Source of the DNA: Branchiostoma floridae
Lineage: Eukaryota > Chordata > Leptocardii > Amphioxiformes > Branchiostomatidae
Assembly: GCF_000003815.2 (NCBI RefSeq)
Contig: NC_049991.1
Location: 16,504,710-16,568,709, forward strand
Length of the DNA stretch: 64,000 nt
Reading direction: 5' to 3'
Under the pieces are notes generated by a model. It was given only the letters and a program-made list of their open reading frames with translations, was not told where the DNA came from and searched no databases. Numbering within the stretch: the stretch's first letter is position 1; every line of letters begins with the position of its first letter. Shown here one piece after another: positions 12,201-24,200 of this stretch. The position numbers and the translations under genes were made by a program.

Positions 12201-15200
12201 AAAATAAGGAGTTGGCGTAAAGCTCACAAACGATCTGCATGAATGCATATTTCACAAATGACTTAGTGCATGTCAGACAGGAACAAACAAGACTTTTCAA
12301 GCATGTCTAATTGGTACAGTTGTTGGACGCCAACGTCAACGTTTACCCACGCTAACCTCAAGGTAATGGAAATTGGCTTTGATAACTCTGACCCCGGCAA
12401 ACTGCGTCTTTTGTCACAACACAGAGTGACACGTTAACGGTTAAGGTATTTCGTTTGGCTAAATTGGCATTTTGGCCTTCCATTGTTCTCTCATTAATGA
12501 ATTAAGAAAGAATTAAGCCGTAACGAATATTGAAAGATGGTCATACAAGAATTCTAAATCTAATTTTTGGGGGGCCAAATTGATGACGTCATCAGGTTTT
12601 ATTGCCCCTAATATACTTTTTTCTATGACAGAATACAGCACCTTGGTACATACCACTGCAATGAAACTATGTTTTTCATGTGCATAATGATGAAGGCTAC
12701 AAACGCACTGTTGCGCAAACTGATATCTACTAACAATCTGTAGTTATTAAGAATTACTTTTTTTAATTAGATGAAAACAGACATTTTCTAATTACTACAG
12801 ATCATTAGTAGATATCAATTTGCGCAACCATGCATTTGTAGCGATACTCTTCTCAGCGACCACCTGTCCAAATCGACCGATTTTTTCCGGTCCCCCGGGT
12901 GGTCGTCTTGGGCAGGTTTGACTGTATTTTTTTTTTATTAGGGGCAATAAAAATGATGACGTAATCAATTTGGCCCCCAAAAAATCAGATTTCGAATTCT
13001 TGTATGCCCATCTATCAACATTCGTTACGGCTCCATTCTATCTTAATTCATTCATAAGAAAACAGTGGAAGGTCAATTTAGCCAACCGAAATACCTTAAA
13101 ACAGTATGAGGCTATATACGTTTCAGCATTCGTTCACTTTATAATGATATAGATTTTAAAAAAAACTTCTGTTCAACTAAATTCGGATTTTCTTACAACG
13201 AAATTTCCTCCCATATTACAGCAGTCAAAATCCGACGCAAATTGGCCGATTTAGGCACAAAATCGCGCTAGTTATGATCAAAATTTTGAAAATGATGCGG
13301 TCGTTATGGGTCCCAATTTGGGCCGGTCGCGGTCGCGTTGGCCAGGTGGTCGTTGAGAAAAGGTTGCTTAATACTTAGGTCAATGGGGAAAAAAATCGGG
13401 ACCGAGAAAAAGCGGTCGAAATGGCCAGGTGGTCGCTGAGAAGAGGTGGTCGCTCGGGCAGGTTTGACTGTAATTTATTCAGAAAATAAGGAGAAACCAT
13501 CTTTTGCTCTAAAAATCTACCATACTCCAGTTACTTTAACAATGTTTTTGTCTTAGCAATTTCTAATCGATAATTTTGATGCTACAATAATACTGATGGC
13601 ATAATCATGTTTTTTGACAAGAAAAGATACAATATTTGTGAAAAGTAACGAATTTATTACTTACTCTGTCACCTAAATACATACATACAATAACTCTTGT
13701 CTATTTTCCCCGCAAAGATCTTTCTTGTAGGTTCCTTCTGCACATTCTGACCATATATTGTTTTTTAATTAATTAGAAACATTTTCACTTTCATTAGCAT
13801 AGGTAGTTAGTGCTTATTAACATAATTTATGCATAATGTCTAAAAACTGTGTTTTACACTAAAAAACTATATTCCTTTCAAAATATTTGATGTTTACTCA
13901 TCTAAACAACTATAACTTGTTGCTGTAAAAGCAATGCTGAGGAATGCCTGTTATTTTATTGAAATTTCTTGATCTTTATGTAACTAATGAATCATAATTG
14001 GCTGGGGTCATTTTTGACCCCACCGAACCAGACACAAACTTTCAAGTATAGCTTATAGAATAATGGACAAAACTCGGTGAAAAATTGGTAGATGCTGTAA
14101 GACATATATACAAACAAATTCATGGAAGGAATTTTTTCTCCGATGAAAAATGTTGCTATGGCAGATAAAAATATACGCCTGGGGTCAAAAATGACCCCAT
14201 ACGGTCGGATGAGGGTTAAGTCTCAAAAATCTGGTAATAACAAGACAGCGTTATTTACTTCAGGTCCAACTGACTGGACCACTGATCATGATGTTCAGGT
14301 ATTTTGGACGTATACCCAAACAATGTTGCTTACATGTACATACCATGGCCAGGACATTACTTAAGTAGTGTACAAGAACACAGCATGCAGCATGGCACAG
14401 ACCTTTGTGTAAAACAGTGGTTAACTTGGCGTTACTACCAGAAACGGGGCTCTCCTGTATTTGTGGCCTTCCTAGACGCCTCTAAGGCCTTCGATCGTGT
14501 AAATCACTGGCTGTTATTTAAGAAAATGATCGACAGAAATGTACCACTTTACTTGATACGTTTACTTGTAGCCTGGTATAATGTTTTAACCTTTAGAGTA
14601 CGTTGGGGCAATGTCCTTTCTGACAACTTTACAGCCACTAACGGAGTGCCACAAGGTAGCCTGATATCTCCTTTTCTGTTCAACGTCTATGTCTCTGACC
14701 TGAGTGTTGAGCTGAATTGCTCTGGTGTTGGTTGCTACATCGGAAATGTCATTGTGAACCATCTGTTATACGCTGATGACATATGTATTATCTGCCCATC
14801 TGTTAAAGGTCTGCAAAAGCTAATGTCTTTATGTGAACGTTTTGGCTCTGAAAACCATATAGTGTTCAGCAAAAGCAAGAGCCAATGTGTATATTTTCCA
14901 TGTGGTAGACTCAAATTGCACGGACCGCCTCCTTCAGTCACCCTTTATGGCACGGAATTGCAGTACGTTACATCTGTGAACTACCTGGGTAACCAGATTA
15001 CCTCTGACCTGTCTGATGATGAGTCAATTCGCTATCATGTCAGAGGGTTCTATACCAAAGCCAATTCCTTGATACGAAAATTCCGATTCGCCTCTCCTGG
15101 AGTGAAGCGCGTCCTTTTTGATGCATATTGTTCCTCGATATATTGCGCTCAGCTATGGTGTCAGTATAACTTGGGTACGATTCGCAGGCTACGCGTAGCC

Positions 15201-18200
15201 TATAACAATGCTCTTAGGATTGTGTTAGGTTATCGAACGAGAGATAGTGCCAGCCAAATGTTTGTGACACATGGGATTGATACTTTTGTAGCTAGAAGGA
15301 GAAAACTAACGCATGCATATTGAAATTTCTTGATCTTTATGTAACTAATGAATCATAATTGGCTGGGGTCATTTTTGACCCCACCGAACCAGACACAAAC
15401 TTTCAAGTATAGCTTATAGAATAATGGACAAAACTCGGTGAAAAATTGGTAGATGCTGTAAGACATATATACAAACAAATTCATGGAAGGAATTTTTTCT
15501 CCGATGAAAAATGTTGCTATGGCAGATAAAAATATACGCCTGGGGTCAAAAATGACCCCATACGGTCGGATGAGGGTTAAGTCTCAAAAATCTGGTAATA
15601 ACAAGACAGCGTTATTTACTTCAGGTCCAACTGACTGGACCACTGATCATGATGTTCAGGTATTTTGGACGTATACCCAAACAATGTTGCTTACATGTAC
15701 ATACCATGGCCAGGACATTACTTAAGTAGTGTACAAGAACACAGCATGGAGGCTTTAGATGAAAGATTGTATAAAACAGTGGTTAACTTGGCATGACTAT
15801 GGATGTACTTTTCCTTGTCATGAGTTTGTTGTTGTTTTTAGGCATACCTCCTGCTGAGTGAGGAAGAGGAAGAGGAGGAACAGCAGGATGACGGAATGGT
15901 GATGGTGACAGAAGGTCTAAAACTGCCCAAGGGCGTTTACAACAACCTCTACCCCTACCAACAGGACTGTGTCAAGTGGTTTCACAGCCTGGCTGTCAAA
16001 CGGAAGGGAGGGATACTCGGAGATGATATGGGGTATGTCTGACATTCTGACTGTCATCATGAATGGTTCAAGATTAGATATGAGAAACACTCCCTCTCCT
16101 TTCTGTTTGCTTAAGAATGATTTTATTATACTCTTTTATTTATTTTTTCTATAATATACTCCACTCCACTCCACTCCACTATCCGGTTTAGTGGCCGTTG
16201 TTCCCTGTCTTGTAGAGTCTGTCATGTATACAATACATGTAAATTCAATTAGATTATACTATTAGACAATTCTCACTTTGTGCAATACGAAAGAGAATGT
16301 TTCGATACAGTATTAGAAACTAGTGTGAACAGTATTGGCATATCCTGTCATTACCATGTTCATTCCAAATTCCAATGAAGAAGACCTGGAAGGAACCTGT
16401 AGTTTTCTTGTAACTTGTGTAAAAAATATTTCATATAAAGCCAAATATTTATGTCTTTTATTAGAAACTAGTTAAGATATTCTTTTAAAAAAATAGGTAG
16501 AAAGAAGGCGAAATTCCAGTATAGAGTAAATCATTTTATGTTGTATAAAAATGTCATGTAGTTTGATGATGCTAAACTGAACCGTTTTGTGTTCCCAGGT
16601 TGGGTAAGACGGTGCAAGTCACAGCCTTCCTTTATGGAATGTTTCTCCAAGAGAAGATCCACAGTGTACTTATCATCTTGCCTGTGGCGCTAATCACTAA
16701 CTGGGAGAGAGAACTGGAAAAATGGTCAGTCACTTAAGTAAATCCCTTTGGTGGGAAGACGGTATACACTTAGCTTTCTCACTTTTAATCTGGTATTTTG
16801 TATGCTATGAGTGTCTATATCTTTTAGATCTCTTTAGTGTCACTGATGAAATATAATGGATGTGTCTGAAATGTCTGACCGTTTCTAAGATCATATCCAG
16901 TTGCTTGAGTAATTGCAATTTGGCATATCTTATGGACCTGGATGTCTAACCTTCATCAATGTAACATATTTCCTCTATAAGTTAACATACTTTATACCTC
17001 TCCATAACACGACTGTAGGTCTTCAGGAGAAATCCGAGTGAAACAGTTCCACGGAACCAGCGTGAGAGAGCGAGGCAGGAACCTGGAGCGTGTGCAGAGG
17101 AAGGGAGGTGTGGTCCTCACCAGCTACGGCATGGTCTCCAACAACTGGGAACAGCTCGCCAAGATCGACTACAAGGAGTTCGTCTGGGTAGGTTTTCTTT
17201 TATCGCTCAGTTCTCTACGTAATCTATTGGTGGTCCTCACCAGCTACGGCATGGTCTCCAACAACTGGGAACAGCTCGCAAAGATCGACTACAAGGAGTT
17301 CGTCTGTGTAGGTTTTCTTTTTATCGCTCAGTTCTCTACGTGATATATTAGTGGTCTTGACTAGCTACGGCATGGTCTCCAACAACTGGGAACAGCTGGC
17401 AAAGATCAACTACAAGGAGTTCGTCTGGGTAGGTTTTCTTTTATCGCTCAGTTCTCTACATAATATATTAGTGGTCCTGACTAGCTACAGCATGGTCTCC
17501 AACAACTGGGAACAGCTCGCAAAGATCGACTACAAGGAGTTCGTCTGGGTAGGTTTGCTTTTGTCGCTCAGTTCCCTACATAATATATTAGTAGGATGGC
17601 AAGTATTGCTTTCTGTTAGATAAGACTATATTTTATCATTACCGTTTTTAGATTGACAAAGCTCAAAATACTTCAAAGTACACAGCTGAAACTTTGATTC
17701 AATACCAAAAATTATTGCTTTGATTTTAACAGTTCTAGGCTATACCCACATGCCTTCCTCAGAATTATGAACAGAACACTTCATTTCTGTTTACTTCAAA
17801 ATGCGATACGTGACATTGAGCATGTATTAGTCTTAGCTCGTCAGATTGCCATTTACATTCTTTTCTGCAATCTGAAATTTTTTCTTCAAGTTGTTTGTAA
17901 GGGGTTTTTCAAGCCCTGAATGTGTAATAGATATATGACAGGACCTGTTTTTGATTGTCCACTTGCACAGGACTACGTCATTCTTGACGAGGGCCACAAG
18001 ATAAAGAACCCCACCAAGACGACGAAAGCCTGCCACGCCATCCCGGCCAGGAACAGGTTCATCTTGACTGGGACTCCCATACAGAACAACCTCCGGGTAG
18101 GCTGGCAAGGAAGCTTCTGTATCTATCCTAATGTATACTTATTGACTTAACAAAAACATGGTTGTATGTGCAAGATATTGAAATTTGCACACTGCAGTTG

Positions 18201-21200
18201 CAACTTTAAACATATCAGTTAAAAAAGTAAAACATTCTGCTCGGTCCCTCAGCACAATCATACTAGTTTTTGGTGTAATACAGTCGGGTAATTCCAAGTC
18301 CAGATCTACTTTGTTTCAAAACAATCTTCAAAATCAGATATACATATTACTGAACATTTGTACTGCATGTGCAATTTGGCCTCAGGCAAAAACTTGCAAA
18401 TAAACTCTTTTGACATAAAAAAAATAAATATAGGATTTTCAAGGAATGGTAACTTGCTTTGCAGGACAGCTGTAGTTTGAAGGTAATCTACATGTATGGG
18501 TTGACCACCATGTGTAAGAAGAAAGGTCATTAATTCTGTTCTGTCTATGCAGGAGATGTGGTCTCTGTTTGACTTCGTGTCTCAAGGCACGCTCCTCGGG
18601 ACGGCCAAGACCTTCAAGATGGAGTATGAGAACCCCATCACAAGGGTAGGTACTACTGTAAATGCATTTAAGTTGGCTGGGATTTAATTTTACGGTAGCG
18701 GGAAAGAGGCCTTTTCTCTGTGGTTTAAATTTCGCGGTAGCACCATGCACTGTAGTCTCTTGCTGCCATGGAAAAATGTTTGCGGTAGTTTTAAGTTCGC
18801 GGTGAAGCGGCCACCGCAAAAACCGCAAACATCAAACCACCGCGAAAGTTTCTGCATTTACAGTAAATCATCCATAAGGCCTAAAAAAATCAGATTTAGA
18901 ATTCTTTTATGCCCATCTACCTATGTTCGTTACAGTTCCATTCTTTCTTAATTCATTAATAAGAAAACAATGGAAGGTCAAAAGGTCAATTTAGCCAACC
19001 TTCCTCCCTCAAATCAATACAGATGTTAATGTAAGGACAGATGGAGCTTATGATACATAGTTTATCTAATCAAGGACTCCTGGAGTATGAACTTTTCTGT
19101 GCTATATAAGTAGGTATTCCAACGCTACCGTGAAAACCCTCTGCCGTAGCGCGATCCGTAAATTTCCTACCATATTCCCACACTCGCGGTACAAAAACTA
19201 TCCGGTTCTAGAGGCAAAGTTACCCATCAAAATAAAGGATATAAGTTTCTCTTTCTTGTGATGTGTTTATTTTGCTTGTGAATTGTTTAAAACGCCAGAA
19301 ATTCGCCGGTGAAAACGGCGCGCCGTAAGCGGGGCGGCCGAAGCTGCGAAGCGTGGCTCCACACTTCCGTCTGCAGCCGCCGGGGAAGCCCCACTTTACT
19401 GCGCTTGCGCTTCGCCGTCTTAGACCGCAGCAGAATGAAAGTTGCACCATTTAAAAGAGCAGATTTCAAGCTTTGAAATGATGCCTGGAACATGACGAAA
19501 AATTAATTTTTCGGGGGATAAAAGTCAATTTAAAAGAATTCGTCGATCTTTATTGGTAAAAATCACCGAACAAATTTTATTTTTTCTTCTTGTTCCGGGT
19601 GCCAAAATGACGACAAAAACCAGGGCTACGTTTTGATGTAATCGGCATGTTAATAGCATACACACCGGTGAAGCGCCGAGCTATTTTCCCCGACGATCGC
19701 CCCGATTTGGCCGGCCGGCGGCGCCGCGCGATCCTGACGCGCCAAATTTTGGGCCACGCGCCCTTCAGAAACGGAGGATTGTGACTGAAACGGCACAAAT
19801 AGAACCTTTTTCGACGCTATGGATGAAGAATTTCAAGGTAAAATACTTGATAGAACTTGTAGTGTTTGGGGGAGGGGGGCATGTTGATGAAAATGTGCTT
19901 TTGAACAATTTTTTCTCAAGTCAATCCCAGCAATATAATTTCTGTGCAATGTTTCTTTATCCATGTTTTAGTCATTAAACTTATGTAAAATGTTTCTTAT
20001 TAATTATTTCTTATTGATTATTCTTAGTTTATTGCTTTCTTTAGTATATTGTTTATATGGATCATTGCATGGCCTGTTGTATACTGGTATTTTTTTTTCA
20101 CTTGTTGAACTAATTAGACACCGTGGCCCCCGTCAGCCGGGGAACCTATGCCCAATTTTTTTAAAAAAATATCAATTGTCTTTTCAATGCTATCGTTATT
20201 GTTCTTGTGAATCATTTCTTGCCTCGTTCCAAGTCTAAAATACCATTGTGTATTTTTTTTCACTTGTTGAACTTGAGGCACCGTGGCCCCCGGTTAGGGG
20301 TCAGCCGGGGAACCTATGCCCAAATTTTTCAAAACACTAATGGGATTTTCATTGTCATTGTGAAAAATTTTTGCAACCAGATGGTGTATTCTTTGTCAGA
20401 TTGTGCCAAAGGATTCTTGGTGTAGCAAAAATCATAAATCTGTACTTACCTGCAATATTATACTCTTGTCTCTACTATCAGCCTGGTTCCTACCGACCGG
20501 GCGAGGTTGTCGCAGTTGGTACTGACCTGTGTGAAAATCAACTCGCCCCGAACGGTTCGGACCGGTCCGAGGGCAGTCCACACGGTCCGCCTACGTGAAA
20601 GCCGTCCGGCCCGCGAGGCTGCCGGTCCGCGCGCCGGGCGGTGAACCGTCATTAAGTGGTTCAGCACGTTCGGCAGTTCAGGACCGCCGGACGCTTTGGG
20701 CGCCGTAAAACACTTAGAAAAAATTGCCGCCGCCCGGCCAAATTTTGTCTAAGTCCCTAAATTGTACGAAGCCGTGCGACAGCGCCCCCTTCCGTACACT
20801 AAGCGCAGCGACCAGAAGAGCGGTACAGTCCGTAGGTGAGACTATTAGACATTGTTAGAGGCATGCATTACGTCCAATATTGCGGGGCAACAGCCAGAGC
20901 GGGCGAACACTAATAGTAATAGCGTTGTACTACTGTCGCCTAAACAATACTAATAGACTAAGTAATCCTATGAAAATAAAATAGAAATGAGATTTTTCTA
21001 CCTTCAAATCTACAACTTTTCTTCTATATTATATGTTGGCCGCGACTAATAAACGGATGATGTGTTTTCTTGCATATTCGTTCACCACGCACGGCTATCT
21101 GAAGTAAAGAGTAGAGTATAATACAATCTGATGGGTCTTCTAGTAAAGTTTACATACACTTCCAGCTTACAGTGTTGAGTCCACCTTTGAAGAATCTACT

Positions 21201-24200
21201 CCGCTACTCAGTGCAGTTTTTCAGCATGCGCGAGCGTTGCTCGGAAAGCCGACTGTCCAGTGCGCAAGATGATATTGACAAACACGGCGATCCCAGTTCC
21301 AGGCCACACCCGCTGAAATAAACAGCGGGTTGATTGACATCCCGCCTGTGAGGCTCACGTGAGCGGCGCTCTGGTAGTCTTCCCACCACACATTGGCCGT
21401 TCCCATGGCGCCATTCTGGCGGCAGCCGTTTGATGTGTACAGTGTGTGACAATCTATTTACTGGCTAGCCAATCGCTACTATTTGTACGAAATGAGCCGG
21501 AGACATCGATTTTCACTGCAAATAATGAGCAACATGATTGGTTGTAAGAAACTGAAACTGAAATCCTATGCCCCACTTTCAAGTTTCTTGGAAATTCATC
21601 TGAATATGGCGAGCCAAAACACGTTGTTCAACCACGTACTTGAGCCCCCTGGTCGTCAATAAGAAGTTTTAAACATACGCAGAAATGTGACAAACGGAGA
21701 AATTTTACGATAAATTCAAGTGATTCAGGCATTGCCAACATTTTCGCAGTTACATATTGCCACATTTTGTGACATAATTTAGGTTGTGGGCCCTGTCCGA
21801 GTTTTATGGACGGGAAAATATGTCCGAGTGGGAGAACTGCTACAAATGCCTGTTTATGGTACCGCCGGGCGGTCTAATGAAGTCGGCCTGCTCTCTCCTT
21901 GCAGGAAAATGTTAGTCTCTACAAGGACGTTATCTGATAGAATGTCCTTGGTCTCTACCAGACTCCAGGTCGCTGGAAAACCGTAGAAATAGAATAAATA
22001 GAAGAGTAAGCCGGCCAGAGGAGTGTAGCCGGCCAGGGAACAGTACGCGACCTGCACAGTTTAGATTGCCCATCACGCCCATGCAGCGTTGAGTGCGCGG
22101 ATCACACCTACATGTTTATCCTCTCGACCATTATTAAAGGGTAATCTGCCACGAAGTACCAGTCTTTGCATCGTATCTCGTACACTACCAAATGCCGTGC
22201 ATGCAGCATATAAAATCTTTATTGACACGACAAAAGTAAAGCGACTTTCGTAAGGTCTATAACTAAACAGACATATGAATATCTATAGGTATGAACAAGT
22301 CATTGTTACGAAGTCTGTTCTCATGAAGAATGAATATGTTTTAGTCCTGTTTGTCTCTTTATTTTTCTCTAGCGATAAATGAGAAAAAAGTCTTAAACAC
22401 GTAACAGCAGATACCGCTTGGATAGTCGCAGTGGCATGGCGAATAAGAATTCGGCACGCCGTATTTCGTTTCTAAATCACACGAACGCTATATTGTCCGT
22501 TCTGCTGTCGTGTTTGATTTGCTAACTACATTGCCCACGCCAATAAAATCGTTGTCTTCCAAGCGCAGTGTAATAAAGTACTATAAGAAGAATAAACGAC
22601 AATGCTATTGTAGGTCACCCTGGCACCTGAGGTCTTCACCACACCACTCGGGATTGATCATGCTCGCACGGCGTTAAAACGGACGGGGAAAAGTTACAGA
22701 CCACCATTGTTTTCTGTAGAACTAAATATAATCTTTCTACCCTATGATTAAATAATTGTCTCTGGCGCTTTACAAATAAGACGACATTGAGTAGCGCTAC
22801 GTTTCGATTGACTGTCATTGTACCAAACGACGATTCTGTCCAAATGTGCAATAATACGGGAGATAATGTTGAAAATGTATTTAGCATCTTTATTGCCTTT
22901 CATGACGTCCGGCATTATCTCGCCTTGTGGACAATACCTAACATGATTTGTGAAGTGCAATATTTTGAATGTTTCTCACTTACCAAAATTTCCACCATCG
23001 TTTGGAGTCAAAGCGCATGCTTTGGCCGGAAAGGAACTTGTGAGCAGTACCTGGTTGGATCACTTGTTGGACGACCTGCAGCAGCGAGACTTCAATCGAC
23101 TCTCTGAAAACGTGTTGAGTTTGACCAGTGACATTATATCAAGAAAGTGGGACTAAAAACAAGTACAGTGCTGTGTCACGCTGGAGTACGGTATCCAAAA
23201 CAGCCTCGGACACGGGTAACGGTTAGCCGAACATCTAACGCCACCATTTTACATGCATATTGTTGTTAGAAGCGTTAGAACTACTTTATCATTTTGACCT
23301 GTACTTAGCTTTAAGAGCACAAACGTACAATAAAAATTCGAAAATATATTACTCGTTAGTCGAAGCGACGACTGGATCAAGAAACGCCGTGGATGGCTGC
23401 ATCCAGCACGTTACACTTACAGAAGGAGAGACTATGCACTACCCGTGCGTCGTAAATTAATAGGGGTTGGAGATGGTGACGCACAATCTAGGGGTCGGTG
23501 TCATGTTCCCCTGAGAAATTTGGACGCTTCATCCTTCGTAATATGAAAGGTTTAATAGACTTAGAGAACTGCCCTGGATCGGGCCAGGGACAGGCCGGAT
23601 CTCAGGACACGCAACAGTGCTTCCCGTACCGTTCTGAACGTTCGGACCGGCTATCACGATTATTGTCAGCAGGGTGTCAAGCTTGAAAGACTCCCCTGTC
23701 TGCCCCTGGGGATAACATGAGCATTGCGCGTGCGTCGCGGTTATTTCAAATTGAAAACTCATCACTAAACCGTTTCCTGATGTCCTGTGTTATTTTTCCG
23801 CTTTTTAGTCTTATACTAAGGCTAAATGTACAGACTATCATGGATAAGTTGGAAGAGGTGTCGCGTGAGGGGTTTGTACGTTGTCGTTTCGGGTCAGGAT
23901 ACATCAAACTGCCATGGAGAGATGGAAATGGACTAGCAACACAAACAATTTGTGTGGAATTATGTTCTGGTGCTGTTCCAACCGACTGCCGAAACTTCCG
24001 TGGAATACGAACGGACTGGAATACAAACACCCCTTCTTGTTCAAGACTGAACTGGTAAGAAACTGTTTTACATCGTTTAGCTGTGTTACCAAGTGTGTTA
24101 GATGTGAAATTATCAACAGCACAGTCAAAATCCTGGCTAACTGAAGTATCCATGTATTTTTTCCGCACTTACTGGGACTCATGGGGGCTGTATTATGCAC

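Larger units (their letters stand above)
9511..14219. mobile_element. TTAA-bounded, piggyBac-like 4.7-kb element (decayed)
   Basis: The left end is TTAA-CCCTCATCCGACCG at 9511 and the right end is the exact complement, CGGTCGGATGAGGG-TTAA, ending at 14219. TTAA sites with termini beginning CCC are the hallmark of piggyBac elements. Subterminal GGGGTCA..TGACCCC palindromes lie near the right end (about 14004-14022 and 14181-14198). No intact transposase is visible. The interior holds later insertions (CAGTCAAACCTG copies at 9688-9880 and 12833-12927, a TTAA foldback at 12441-13099). It could instead be two separate short elements sharing ends. Confidence 0.5.

Noticed and set aside
14304-15323. 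The RT frame as part of a retrovirus or endogenous virus
   Set aside because: Motif spacing (DASKAFD, GVPQGS, YADD) is that of non-LTR elements. No LTR, protease, integrase or envelope is present.
17231-17548. Copies 2-4 of the motif Ib segment as alternative cassette exons
   Set aside because: The exon 6 end is phase 0, and using the only plausible acceptor of copies 3 and 4 gives TGG TCC TGA. Copy 2 has no AG directly before the repeat. No in-frame protein results.
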